Of a stretch of 64,000 bases of DNA, positions 24,701 through 39,700 are shown in pieces. A program made the translations under genes and the position numbers. Every line of letters begins with the position of its first letter. Within the stretch, counting starts at the first letter, position 1. Under the pieces are notes generated by a model. That model saw only the letters and a program-made list of their open reading frames with translations. It did not search any database and was not told the DNA's origin. Origin of the DNA: Cliona cf. orientalis (lineage: Eukaryota; Porifera; Demospongiae; Clionaida; Clionaidae). The DNA is taken from positions 3,596,001 to 3,660,000 of the forward strand of contig OZ005702.1 of the NCBI GenBank assembly GCA_963930775.1, given 5' to 3'.

Positions 24701-27700
24701 TGTACTCGTAGTATGGAAGAGTGTGAAGCACTGTGCACAAGGCTGGCTATCATGGTCAATGGATCCTTCAAGTGTCTAGGAAGCGTTCAACATCTAAAAA
24801 ATAAGTAAGTCTGCCTTAATTTACTCACTCCAGGAATAATCACTGCAATTATTATATTATTATCAAAACCTTCTGAGAACTATGGGGCGACATACGTGTA
24901 CATAACAACAGCCATACATGCATGCACGTACTAGCTGTCACCTAAGATAGAACATCTTATTATTGATTTGTTATAAGGCTTGCACCTGATAAAGCCTAAG
25001 CTAGCATATCCATTGAAATCTGAGCAGAAAGGAAACTATTATTTTGTATCGGAATTACATGCTGGAAAATTAAGGAATGGCTTACTCTGATTGCTTGAAT
25101 CCCATGATAAGAAGATTAGACCATTTGAAGGGGAATCTATGGATCAATATCTGGATGTTCAAAATTAAACTGTGCTTCATTAGCATGCACTGCAACTCGT
25201 ATGGAATTACATGTAAGATTTAGTTAGTACAAGAGTTAGGAAAATATAGGGCCTGAATGTATGCACGAGATTCACCCAATGCGAGAGATTTATTATATCC
25301 ACTAGTTCTATGAACATTGCCAAAAAAATTAAACCTCGGCACATGCACTGCAGAGTTGGTACTTGCTTTGTAATATGTGTTCCACAGTTGCTGCCGCATC
25401 ATTCATTTTTGACCAGAAAACATGGTACCTACTGCAGGTCATGAGCTTTCTACTCATGCACACAACTGGCCTTGTATTGCATAAGTAAAGGTTGTCGAAT
25501 ACACGTCTGCTGCTGCAATTCTTATCTCCATGCAGATTGCTGATGCTGCATGCATGGGGTGCATATATGTATTCTAATTGTTATGTAGTCTTATGCCGGA
25601 CTGTGTAATCTAATTCTCACCCTTAAGGTTTGGATCTGGTTTAACAATGCAAGCAAAAGTGAAACTCAGACCTCCACCAGAAGAACATGACCTACATAGA
25701 ACACCATCCAAGCAATTTTCATTTCAACATAGTCACAAGACTAGATCCTCTGCACAAGCATCTACGGTACAAGCTGATGGAGAAATACATACAAAGTATG
25801 TTGAAAGGATGCTGTTCACTTTGCTGGAATGGATATATAAAAGATAATAGTTATGTATACCGTATTTGTTTGAATAGAATCTGCACCCCGATTAGTAGCC
25901 GCACATGGAGCTCTGCAAAAGAAATAGTAGCCGCCCTCGAATAGTAGCCACACGCATGTGCGAACACGATTAAGTGGGCATGGCCACGATCGCAAGTCAT
26001 GAACGATCGTTAGTTTGAGGCAAAGCATGGCAGAAAGTATCCTTGGCTTGGTTCTGCTGCTTATTTATCGATCATCTAGCTATCTCAAACATTTGAAATT
26101 CATTCCTGAAAATCGAGACTGTTTTGTTAGTATCACCAAGAGGTTTCGCTGCCCTCGAATAAGAATAAGAACAAGAGCCGCCCTCCAGCAAGGCTGAATT
26201 TAATAGTAGCCGCGGCTAGTATATGAATAAATATGGTACATACCGACTCTGTAAGTAAGAATGGCAAGGACAAACACCTAAATATCTCAAAATAGGTAAC
26301 TTTGTGAATTTTTTAAGTGTCAAAATCAGAATCTCCAGCAAATTATCTATTGAGGCCAAGATCATTCATCAAAACGATTGCACATGCCAGAACCAGATAT
26401 TCAAAATATAGCCATTTGTCAATCTTTCTTTCAAGGAGACAGTGTCCAAAAAGCACCACATAAATGAGTTGGATGCCAGAGTTGGTAAAGGTCGTCATGT
26501 TGTGTGCGCGCATAGCCCCGCCTCTCACGGAGCACGTGGGCGGAAAAGGTATGCTTCCCTGTACAGACATATGGGAAAGCTTTAAGGTACCATTAAATTG
26601 CGTGGGCGTGAGGTGGGGGATATGACACCTAAACCACATCAAAGTCATTAGTGAGGTGCATGTTGTGTAACCACGCCCTTTTAATTGCACAGGTCTCAGG
26701 GGTGTGGCTGCTAGAGCCGGAAGTGTTCATTTAATATCCTCCATGGACCGGAAGCCGAGCCGGAAGGGAGGGGCCAGGCCACGCCCAAAACAGCCCCACC
26801 CTGTTCCCCAAGGACCACCATTCTCAATCAAGTGCCTACTAACCACCGGATGTCCACCGGAAGCCCACAATCAATCCCAATTAAAAAACACAGCTTCCTC
26901 AAGGCCAAAACACACACAAACACTTGGAGGCCGTTCTGCCACACCGCCCACGCAAGAGCTCACCTCATTTCCTGTGTGGGCGGAGTAACAACACGTCATC
27001 GCAACCACATCCGCTTCAAACCATCGTCAGCTTCCGTCCAGCCGTACAGGCCCCTCGATCGCACCGCCGTACAGTGCCTCATTAACAGACATGGCCTCAC
27101 CTTTGACCTCCTGCCACGCCCCCAAAGCCTCCTCGCGGGGTTCAAAGGTCACCACCGCTTCCGGGACACGCCCACCTATCTCCGAGGCCAAGTCCCAGGC
27201 GCCGATGTCCAAGCACTGGCCCGTGAAGCCACGCCCAATCGGAAGCAATAAAACCTGCATTAACGCACACGCACACACTCCACACAGTGCCAGGAACACG
27301 CCCACATGCTTAATTAGGCCTAATAAGCTTTTTTTTTTTTTTTTTTTTTTTTTTCAAGGCGACCTGAACACTAAGCAGAAAAAAAATTGTCCAAAAACCA
27401 CCATTATAATTGAGCTGGGTGCATAGTGGAGCCATACAATGCAAGCAGGCAGCCTAAATTTCAATTTTGTCAAAAAGTTGGTAAAGGTCGTCACGTTTAT
27501 GTGCGCGCGTGGCCCCGCCCCTCACGTAGCGCGTGGGCGGAAACATTGCAAACGCATGGCTTCCCTGTACAAACATATGGGGAAACTTCAAAGGGCCGTA
27601 ACTTTGATTCTAAGGCGTGAATCAAAATTCCTGAAGGTCAAATTTCTGCATTCGATCCATTCTGCGCGCCGGTGCAAAAATTATGTCCCCAAGTGCTCCC

Positions 27701-30700
27701 AGTTCCCCCCTGAATTAATTAATTAAAAATCTTTTTTTTTTTTCTACAAGCTAACCACACACTAAGATAAAAAAATTGTAACAAGCTGTACTTAAATAAA
27801 TTACATGTTCAAATGTCAGATACTTACACTACCCTAATGGTAACACAGCCATATAGATGTATCAGCTTTAATTGTACATTGTTTACGAGCCATGTTTCCT
27901 TTTGCTGACATGTGAAGGGAAAGCCCATTGTTGGGGTACCAAGGCACATATTATTCTCTGAGAGTACACGTACATCTGGGTACCTACAATGTGTGTGCAT
28001 TTGTTTGTGATACACTGATTGAGCGAGAAGATCTCAGTCAGACCCCTTGTGTAGTCCTCGCACTTGTGAAAGAATTCCACAATAAAAGCTACATGCACGA
28101 TCTTTAAGTGGACAGGTACATTGTGTGTGTATTATACTAGTCCCATACTTACCAGCTTCAGAAAGTAGTAGGAATGACAGTTAGTTACAGACATAAATCA
28201 AAAGGGAGTTCCTACAGCAGTGAAGAGGCAGCCAGTTGGGAGTGTCCACGCCTATTGGTCTGATGAAAGCGGTGTGACATCCTCATGGTCACCTGGATAA
28301 GCAAAAGATTGTGAAGCTGAAGAATATATACATGGACATGTACGTATACCATGTGTAGGGGAAGTACATACATGTACACAAGTGATGCCTTTCATAAAAT
28401 TAGTTTACATGTTACATGCACATGCACAATAATATTATTCTACCATATACATGCCACATACATGTACATACACCACTCACATGTCCACTTACAATAGATC
28501 CAGCCAGATGAAGTTGTAGCCAATAGAATCAATGGAACACCCCTGGGTGATGATGCTGTTTGTCAATAAACTGGATCAGTTTGGCAGCTATAGATTGTTA
28601 TACACGAGTGCATGTGAAGTGATGCTCCAGGTTGCATCAACTTTTTATATCAGTTATAAGACGTCGGCATTGCAAGGGCAGCGATCAATGAAAAATCCCA
28701 TCAGGCTCTGATATCAATAGCTTACCGAGGTCCACCACCGTCTTGGAATTGCTATAGAAGGGTTGCTATGGAGGAGGGGCGGAAATGGACTGACTGTTGT
28801 GTATGCAGTGATAGAACACCAGGAGATAAAGTGATGGCACGCCACTGCTGTAGTACCATTGTGATACCTGCAGCACCAAGCCTAGCCTCGTTCCCAGACC
28901 CTTCAAGAGAAGGAGGAGAAAGTGCCTGGTACATACTGCACGCGCATGCGCTGGGGTCTCTATAGTGACCGGTCGCATTACCATAGTGATCATTCGCGGG
29001 TTCTGCATGACGTACAGTATACAATAGTATCCGATTAACCCACATTTTTCTAGTGTCCCTTGGCGCATGCACATGCAATGTGTACCAGGCCCTTTCTCCT
29101 CCTCCTTTTGAAGGGCCTGGGTATGAGGCTACACCAAGCCCTCCCTCTACCAGGGTTTGAGGCCTATCACACTCATAGGAACTGTCATAGCTACTTAGCC
29201 ACGTTATTACTAGTCTAGCTAGCTACATCACAAGAATTCATACCATGCATTCTCGATTTATGATCAAACTAGCTTACCTTCCATTGGCTTTTCTCATTAC
29301 AAACTAGAGACTCGCTTCAGTTGACGACCATTGGTACCGTTCTTCTTGCCCAATGTTGCTTCCAAGCCTTTCCACAGGCTTCGTTCTCTCCTCCTTTCAC
29401 CGCTATGAGCAACGGAACACGTCTACCACGCCAACGAACTTGACCTCATTCTCCTAGGTGCCACCACAGAGCTCGTTCATTGCATTTTTCAATTTAGGTG
29501 GGCGTTACCGTACGCGGAACGTCACAGCATGCGATCGATAATGTACTGGCGCTATGCACGTACGTATAAACAGGGACTTTCCCCATGGCTCTGACACAAC
29601 AAACACGGCGTTTTCTGAGATATGAAAGTGAAATTTAAAGTTTTGATACATATCATTTTCTTTATTTCTTCCATTCTTCACCTGCATATAAAAATTATTG
29701 CATAATATCGTTCCATAGGCCCCAAGAATTATTTATTTATATTACATTACATTACATTACATTACTCATACGGAAATTCTTTTATCTTAGTGTGTAACTT
29801 AGTGTTTAACAAGGCGACCTGAACACTAAGCAGAAAAAAAATTGTCGAGCTGGGTGCATAGTGGAACCATACAATGCAAGCAGGCAGCCTAAATTTCAAT
29901 TTTGTCAAAAGTTGGTAAGGGTCGTCACGTTTATGTGCGCGCGTGGCCCCGCCCCTCACGTAGCGCGTGGGCGGAAACAAAACTTCAAAGGGCCGTAACT
30001 TTGATTCTAAGGTGTGAATCAAAATTCCTGAAGGTCAAATCTCTGCATTCGATCCATTCTGCGCGCCGGTGCAAAAATTATGTCCCCAAGTGCTCCCAGT
30101 TCCCCCCTGAATTAATTAATTAAAAATCTTTTTTTTTTTTCAAGCTAACCACACACTAAGATAAAAGAATTGTAACGAGCTATACTTAAATAAGTAATAT
30201 GTTCAAATGTCAGGTACTTACACTACCCTAAGCCGTACAGATGAATCAGCTTGAATTGTACATTGTTTAAGAGCCATGACTCCTTTGCCGACATGAGAAG
30301 GTAAAGCCCATTGTTGGCGTACCAAGGCACACATTATTCTCTGAGAGTACATGTACATCTGGGTCCCTACACGTATGTGCATATGTGTGTAATACACTGA
30401 TTGACTGAGAATTAAGACCTTGGTTAAATTAACCCCTCCTCGCATTTGTGAAAGAATTCCACAATAAAAGCTGCATGCACTACCTTTAAGTGGACAGGTA
30501 CATTGTGTGTGTATTCTAGTCCCATACCTACCAGCTTCAGAAAGTAGTAGGAATGACAGTCACAGGCACAAATCAAAAGGCAGTTCCTACAGCAGTGAAG
30601 AGATGGCCAGTTGTGAGTGTCTATGCCTATCGGTCTGATGACAGCGGTGTGATATCCTCATGCTCACCTGGATAAGCAAAAGATTGTGAAGCTGAAGAAT

Positions 30701-33700
30701 ATACATGTACATGTATGTATACTAAGTGTAGGAAAGTACATACATTGTATACATGTACATACATGTACGCAAGTGATGCCTTTTCATAAAAATTATGTTT
30801 ACATGTTACATGCACAATAATAATAATTATTATTCTACGTATGTACATATACCGTAGAATCCCGCGATTACGCCGCCCCCCCCCCCTTTGTGCATGCTAG
30901 GATTGGGCAAAAGTGGGGAGGGAGCTTATACGCGGGATCCTAACATTTCCGTATGACGACCATTACCGACCGCCGAATGCCACGTGGGCGCGCGATCTCT
31001 GCACTTTCTCTGGGTATTTGGTGGGCAAAACTCGAGAAAAACGACAAAGTAAGGCATATTGTGATACAAATAGCTAGTTTGCTAGCTGTAGCTACTGTTT
31101 TTATTGACTTATGGACTCCATTTTACAGTTAGGGAGGGGGGGCTTATACGCGAGACAAAACTACCTATGCAGGAACTTGAGCTAAAAATGCAGGGGGAGG
31201 GGGCTTATGCGCGAGGGGGGGCGTAATCGCGGGATTCTACAGTACATGCCACATACATAATATATACACCACTCACATGTCCACTTACAATAGATCCAGC
31301 CAGATAAAGTTGTAGCCAATAGAATCAATGGAACACCCCTGGGTGATGATCAATAAACTGGATCAGTTTGGTAGCTTTAGATTGTTATACACGAGTGCAT
31401 GTGAAGTGGTGGAGGAAGATGCTCCAGCTAGGTTGCCATCAACTTTTATAAGACATCAGCATTGCAAGGGCAGCAATCAATGAAACATCCCATCAGGCTC
31501 TGATATCAATAGCTTACCGAGGTACACCACCGTCTTGGAGTTGCTATAGAGAGGTTGCTATGGAGAAGCGGCGGAAATGGACTGACTGTTGTGTATGCAG
31601 TGATAGAACACCAGAAGATAAAGTGATGGCACACCACTGCTGTAGTACCACTGTGCTACCTGCAGCACCAAGCCTAGCGTCGTTCCCAGGTGGGGTCCCC
31701 CGGCGCATGCGCATGCAATGTGTGCCAGGCCCTTTCTCCTCCTCCTTTAAGGGCCTGGGTACGTGGCTGCATCAAGCCCTCCCTCTACCAGGGTTTGAGG
31801 CCTATCACACTCAAAGGAACTATCATAGCTACTTAGCCACGTTATTGCTAGTCTAGCTAGCTACATCACAATAATAATTCATACCATGCATACTTACACT
31901 GTACTGAACGAGCTGATACTTTTCTAGATATTAAATTCCTCACTGTGTGACACTGCTGTCACCCCTGGCACTCGATTAGATGCTCTAGTCATCATCGGGG
32001 AGCACCAATCATTAACAAATACTACTGCTTATGATACTTAGTTTCTACTTCACACATCCTATTCGCGATACTGATATGATCACACTAGCAGTTAGCCTAC
32101 CTTCCTTTGGCTTTTCTCGTTACAAACTAGAGGATCACTTCAGTTGACGACCATCGGTACAGTTCTTCTTGCCCAATGTTGCTTCCAAGCCTTTCCATAG
32201 GCTTCGTTCTCTCCTTCCACCGCTATGAGCAACGGAACACGTCTACCACGCCAACAAACTTGACCTCATTCTCCTACGTGACCTCAGAGCTCGCATTTTT
32301 CAATTTAGGTGGGCGTTACCGTACGCGGAACGTCATAGCATGCGATCGAAATTGTACTGGCGCTATGCACGTACGTACAAATAGGGGCTTTCCCCACGGC
32401 TCTAAAACAACAAATATGGCGTTTTCTCAGATGTGAAAGTGAAATTTAAAGTTTTGATACATTTCATTTTCTTTATTTCTTCCATTCTTCACCTGCATAT
32501 AAAAATTATTGCATAATATCGTTCCATAGGCCCCAAGAATTATTTATTTACATTACATTACATTACTCATATGGAAATTCTTTTATCTTAGTGTGTAACT
32601 ACTTAGTGTTTAACTTAGTGTTTTATAAGTCGTTGCGGTTAATAGTTAAGAAAGAATGCTTTGATCTTGCTTTGATGTGGGCAATTACCGGCCTTTTCTT
32701 CAGGGGCCACTTCCGGTCGCTAATTACACGCGCATAATCATCCCTGGCCGATTCTGGACACGCCCACCTTCGACCAAAAGCACTCGTATGGCCTCTTCGG
32801 CCACGCCCCTTCACGATTCGCTAATTGAATTAGCCATTCCTGACGCTCACGCCCACGCAATTAAATGGTACCTTAAATGGCCGCGACTTTTATTCTATGG
32901 TGTAATTCCCAAGATCAAATCTCTAGTTTCAACCCATTCTGCGTCCCCATATAAACATTATCTCCCCAAGTGCCCCCAACCCCCCCCTCCCCCCCCCCCC
33001 CCCCCCCCCCCCCCCAGTGAAGTTTTATTCCATTCTTTTTTCTACTTAGTGTATAACAAGGAGACCACACACTAAGAAAAAAATTGTCCGGAAACCATCC
33101 AGGAGCGCATCCAGGATTTATCAGAGGGTGGTTCTTAGTTTAATAGTATGCGCGCGAATTTTTAAGCCACGCCCACTTTGCTCGTTGACCACGCCCATTT
33201 CTCACTAGATTGCGTGTTCGAGGTCTTGTGATGCATTCCAAGACTTCAAATCGACCAAATATTCACTAAGAAACGTCGAAGTGAGTGAGCTAGACAGAGG
33301 CTTTAGTACTGTAGCTAGCTAAAGGCATGGGGGGTTCTGTGAAGCCTAGATTTTCTAGATTTTACACTACTATACAGGCTAAGTACTAGATAGCTAGTCA
33401 GAAAGGGGGGTTCGTCCGAGCCCATCAAATCCCCTCTGGATCCGCCCCTGCCACCACATACTTGAGCTGGATGCTTAGTAGAGCCATACATGCTTTTCTC
33501 GATTATTACAGACCTATTGATGTTGACTTGTTCAAGGCATGCTATCCTTGGAGTGTTCTTGACTTGCATGTGCATGGGAGAAATTTATATTGTCCCTGTC
33601 ATCAATTTTTATTATTATTGATTATTTATGATGAAACAAAGTGAGCTACTTTCACGAAGAAAGGTGGCAGTATGGTCATCCCAAACTCCATGACCCACCA

Positions 33701-36700
33701 AGTATCGAACTTAAATCGTTGCTTTCTTGGTAATCATTAATATTAGATTCTTTTTGGTGGTAACAGGCATCAAACATAGTTTTGTATCTTTTGGAACCTT
33801 CACCAACACGCACACATGCCATGCACGCAGGAGGTACATACTTATCGTTTTCTACACGTTTGTGATTGATGAAAGGACCCCGACACGATTGCGATGCCAG
33901 GGCACCCGGTCCTAGGGGTTTTTTAAGTGCATATGCAATGCATAACGGCAAAACGGCACTGCGCCACAACCACTTCCAGGTGCTTAATTATTCTTTGTAT
34001 CCTATGGACACTAGCACTAGTGCCACCCCAGCTGCCAGGCTTGGCACATGTGCAAAGCTTGCGCAATGAAGCACAACCAGCCTGCACCGTGATAGCGGCA
34101 GTTGGTACGGATGTCAAGGCATTGGCACAATGTCCGGCTTTCACGCTAGTGCTTACCACACACAAGCATGCACATTGATATTATAATTCACCAACTTGTA
34201 AATCAAGTGCAAGCTATGGACTAATGCAGCCTGCCACAGTCCTAACGGCAAAGGCAATTTACAGTGATGCTCATGCACGATTTACAAAAATTTTTGAAGC
34301 TGGGGCCAACCCTAACGAATACATCATGCTTCCTGCAGGTGCTCAGCCTCGGTTTCATATGAGTATGATGCCTCCATCCGCACTGCTCTTGCCCACCCAC
34401 CTCAACAAGCATTACAAGTCGTGCCGCCTGCACCAACACCACACCCAATGCCACTGCCAGCTATACGCACATGAGCTCTCATTGCCAACTGCACCAACAC
34501 CAGTTTTGCCTCCCCCGGCTCCCGCTCAACCACTGCCGTCTACCACAGCACAGCAGGTGATGATCTCTGTGGGATTGTATTTAGATCAACCATCATTAAA
34601 ATTAATGTTATAGGGACTATGATGCTGGGCTCAGTATGACAGGCCCTTTCAGGGATGAGTAGTGGTAACAAAGTCCTTCAAATGGTCCCAAATGAATGGG
34701 ATGTTGTATAGCCTATGCTTTGTAGGCAAGGTTGAGACGAAATGCCACTTGCATACACTGTCTAGTTGCCCAGATGCCCTACCCTCTGTCAGCAAGACTC
34801 AGATAGTGAGATATGCTGTCTCTTCAATGCAGCCGGAAGCTCTCGATGTAGATACAAGGCATACAAGTACTTGCAGGATCACCCTTGATCAACATGCCCG
34901 AGAGCAGCACAGAGCGAGCAAAGGGGTACAAAACATGCTCACTCAGCAGAGTAGGAAAATCTTTACTCCAAGAAAACAGTGTGGTGCAAGACCTACCTAA
35001 CTATACCCATCCGTTTCATTATTATACATCACAGTACAAACTCTAAAACCAGTAGGAACAGTATACTTGCTCTTTTATTGCTATATATCATGTTAGGCGA
35101 GGCAAACTAAATTTTATTATCACAGACTTTTCGATTTTGCATGATGGTGGGCAATCATTATTCATTCAGATTTCAAACTAGTAAAAGAGTGCAAGAAATG
35201 CTAGGCTCCAACTCACAATTGCCAAGGCCACGCCCTTCAATTGCAGCGCGTGAGGGGGCACGACCAAAGTGCCATATAGTTGCTGTGTACAATCTGAAAT
35301 TATTTGAAAAAATCTGTAGGCAGTGACGATAAACTGCGAATTCACCTTATTTATGCTTGACATGCCACAGCGCCATCCGCATGCAAAGTGCATGCTTAGC
35401 CCCGGCAATAGTTGTGGCAACGCCCACCATAGCTCAATGTCATTAATATTATGCTTCCTACACACAACAGCTATCTAAGCTAAATAGTCACACCACCACA
35501 TCTTAAATCCTATGACCAAACAATTAGGCCTCCCGGGTCCGGGACCCAGTACTCTGTCCACCACTTAGCTGGCGTGACCGTAAGGGTTCCCTCCGTTAAA
35601 CGGAACCAGCCACTTTGATTGTTGCCAGGAGCGCACCTACACCTATGTTGGTGACTTACTGAAACTGGAAGTATGCCACCCGATGCAGCCAGTCACAGAC
35701 CAGCACCTGACCAGTGTTCACCTTCCACTCAAAGCAGAGGAATGGAGCATGCTTTTCCAAGATCACCCAGACCAGGACTACCTCATCCACAGGAGGACAT
35801 TCAGCTTAGGACTGGCTTCAATATAGTGAGTAAACTCCAACCATCGCATCGCAATATGAGATTGTCATGCTACCATAGTCTCTTGAGTAACTGCAGCAGG
35901 AACGAGAGCAAGGCTCTGTGCTAGGTCCATTAGACCTGTGGGACTTAACCAACATCGCTGTACAACAAGCAAAATCGATATGATCACAAAGTTCTCAAGG
36001 AAAGTGGCAACTCATAGTTGCCAAACACACGAGCATGAACAGTGACATTAATCCCACCCTGTGCTCCCTCTCGTACACTCAAGTGGAGCAGGTGGCAGAG
36101 GAAGTATTGCAGCTAGGTCCAGGCACAAAAATGATAAAAATTGACCTCAAAAGCGTGCTTATGGAATCAGTCCAATCCACCTGGACAACTGCCCACTCCT
36201 TGGTATGTAGATAAGCTATCTATGCTTCGCTGCTGTTCAGCCTTCGCTCTGCTCTGCTCCCAATACCATCACAGACACACTCACTGTGGATCGTAAGTCA
36301 ATTGGGAGTGGAATTCCTGTCTGGATGGCTTCATCATGATAGGCCATCCAGGAACACAAATTCCATTTTCACGTGCTTAGTAATGAAAATCAAAACCTAG
36401 GCATACTCCTCGCCAGCAAGAAGGTACATGCTTGCCCTTCCTAGGAATTGTGACAGTACTCAATCACACAAGAATTACAGCTTTCAGATGACAAGCTCTT
36501 GAGAATCTGTTTGCTCCTCAGAATGGGGTATCAAGAGGATATTCATGAAACAGGAACTCCAATTGCTTGCTGGGCAACTGTTGCATCAACTGTACACCTC
36601 TAGCAACTTTCAGTTCTTCACCCATATTGAACATATTCCGGATGACCTCTCACTGAACAATCGTACTTCATTCTTGCAGCATTGTCAAGTCAAGCCAGAG

Positions 36701-39700
36701 GGCACCCCAATGGACATCCCACCTCTGCTGAAGGACATGCTTCTCTCAAAGACTCTAGACTGGATCTCTCCCACCTGGAGGCAGTGGTTCAGGGATACCT
36801 TGAAGCTGGTTTAGCTCCATTGACTCACAAAACCTGTCAATCAGGTATAAATCGCTACTTCTCCTTTTGCACACGCCACTCCCTGCATTACAATCTATCC
36901 TATGTTATCCAGAGCAGGCTTGGCTTACTCTACCATTAAAACATACTTAGCATCTGTACGTTATCATCATAATATTGTATTTAACAGAGCACAAAATAAC
37001 AGCTGGCCATCGGCCATTTTCCATGTATTTCAACCAGAGCTACTACTTGGTCGATCATAGTGTCCAGACAAAAGTTTCCAAAGCTATAAAACTACCAGTA
37101 TGGTTTGGTTAGAAATATCTACTCTCATTTATGCAGTCTACTAGAAGTTTATCTTACTTTTTATATCAAAACCGAGCAAACGAGCTCCTTTGCAGTCATT
37201 CTTGCTGTTCGTTCAATTTCTCAGTAGCCAAACATGATAAGTCAAAATGCAATTCTTGTGCAAGATGTGCACGTGTATGGGGTGCCGAATGCGACAAAAT
37301 GCCAATGACACATGTTGTTCTCTCTGTTCTACGTGTACCTAGTACCTATGGTTGAACTAATTGACCTTGTTTGTGGCTTCCTAGTACAGCCCACTAGCAC
37401 TTGTACTCCCAGTTGTACAAGCATAGACTAGAAGGGATCTCGACTCAGTGGCATGTCCTAGCAAATGGAGCAATGACCAACCAACTTGGGGATTGGTTGG
37501 CCATCATGGCCACCCATTTTGAAAACCTTATTTTATTCTCTGATTTAATATGCCAGAACCCACCTCAATCCCATGCCAAAGTTGTCCCTGGATTCACAAA
37601 GACAGCAGCACCGACAGAACTCGCCTCTCAATCACGTACGGCAGGCAAATAAGGGCCCTATGGTTATCGCAAGGTGACCAGAGAGATGTTATCATGATGT
37701 GGGTGGTAGCAGTAGTGTGCTTCTTTGGAGAACTCACAACAATATCCGATTCAGCCACGGATACAACCCTCCTCTTTAGCAACGTGTCTGTACGTATCGC
37801 CAAACACAATAACAATCTGAGTGAGAAGGTCCTAAGACAGACCATTTCGGAAAGGGTGTAAACATACATCTCGGAAGCACACCTGCCTGATAGCAACTCT
37901 CCTCGCATACTTAGCAGTCAGAGGGGGCTCGCCCGGCCTACTTTTCTGCCATACTGTAGCTACTCATCAAGCATTATCCACCTTGGCTTAGGCAGCCAGC
38001 TGAATACAGGCCACAGCTTTAGAACAGAAGTGGCCACGACAGCAGCAAAATGTGGTCTGGAGGATTCGTTGATCAAGGCACTCTGCAGGTAGGAAAGCAA
38101 GGCCTATCATCTCTACAGTAAGATCCCAGAGATAAGCTAGCCCAAATTCCAAGAATCCGCTCTGCCCATGGGACCCGCAGCAACAGCATCAGTAGACTAG
38201 GGACTCAGTGCGAAGTGCATTATAGCATTATTTAATAGCTCTCAACTCACTCTGCACTATTTCTCGCCTAAAATTAATGTACGACAAAAAATAATTCAGT
38301 CACCGGGCAGCAACAGGTGCAAGGCTTTCTTGCCTGTTGTATTCCAGGAATCCTAGAGTACATCCTGGAGTATTACTTTGAGGGAAAGGCTCTATCCTCC
38401 TTTGGACCTTAATGGGATCATTAAAATAATTCCCCATTGTTGATTCATCAACAATAGGAGTGACTATCAGCATATACAGTATGGGCCATCATAAGCACGG
38501 CATGCAATAATCCACAGAACAGCCCCTCATCATACTCTGAAAAAGCACGGCAAGCCTTGGATGGGTAAGTTTAACCTGAATTTAACTCATGGAGGGCGTG
38601 ACCAGCTAGGCGTGCGCTTACACGCGTCATAACCAGGGCGCTGCACTTATCGAAGGGTGCCAAAAACAGCTGCCACAGCGATACTGCTCAGTCTTAGTCA
38701 AACAACGGGGCCTGACAATAGCAAAATTGCCAGTATACATTTAATTCCCACATAAACGAGCAGGAGTAGACTAGATAGGAGTGTTGAACTACATGTAAAT
38801 GCATTCCAGGAGGATGACGTAGATAATACGCGAGTAAATGAATCTAAGGTCATGTAGGTGAGTAGAGTGGGTGTGTCCCACCCAGGCCACCACTGCATTT
38901 ACATAATACCCACTTAGAGTACAAGATGTGATAGTGCATTAAATTTTGTCTACGTCATCCTACCAGAACGCTGTTACTACGTTTGTACTGTAGTTTGACA
39001 TTCCTATCTAATCTACTCCTGAAATGAGGTAGGCAGTAGATATCATGGAACAGGTACACAGACAACTATATCATAACCCTACGGCACATGCACCGAGGGT
39101 TAATATACAAATAATCGTCCGTCTAAGTACCTACATTCGCACTTTTGTGATGCCGTGATCACTCAATGAGATGGAGGGCGTAAACCTCCAATCCACAGCA
39201 CCTGTAAGGCCTCCACTGGCCATTATTGCCTAACAAGCCACACCTCAGGTCGGGTACTCTCGGTTTTCTATGCATGCATGCTATAAAACTATAAACTGCT
39301 GACACAGCACTCTCTAGCACAGTACATATGCCGTACCCTCGTAAAAGAAGGCCCACTATGGAATATTGGCCCACCCCCCACTTTGGGCTCAATTTCCTGC
39401 TAAGGTCTAATGTTTACTCGAATATGCACCCATGTGTAGCTGCCCTTGAAAACGCAGCTCTAATAGCTGGTTTATGAGGACTAAACTTCGAATAAATCTA
39501 TGTAAGATCGATAAGTAACCTGCTACACATCCGTAAAACTAAGCCTAGCTGGCATTATGCCACATTTCAGCACAAACGAATGATCATGCACGGCTAGTGA
39601 TCATGATCATGCCCACTTCGTACGGCTGCCCTCAACAACATACGCAGTCCAATAGCCGGCCACCCTCGCTCTTATTAATTGGTAATCGTGCTTGGATAAG

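Noticed and set aside
27091-27426. Frame ending in a poly-Phe run
   Set aside because: The run is translation of a poly-T tract that borders an ACACTAAG repeat.
35520-35620. tRNA-like text (GGTCCCGGACCC on minus)
   Set aside because: No acceptor stem, anticodon arm or TTCGA-type loop could be assembled.
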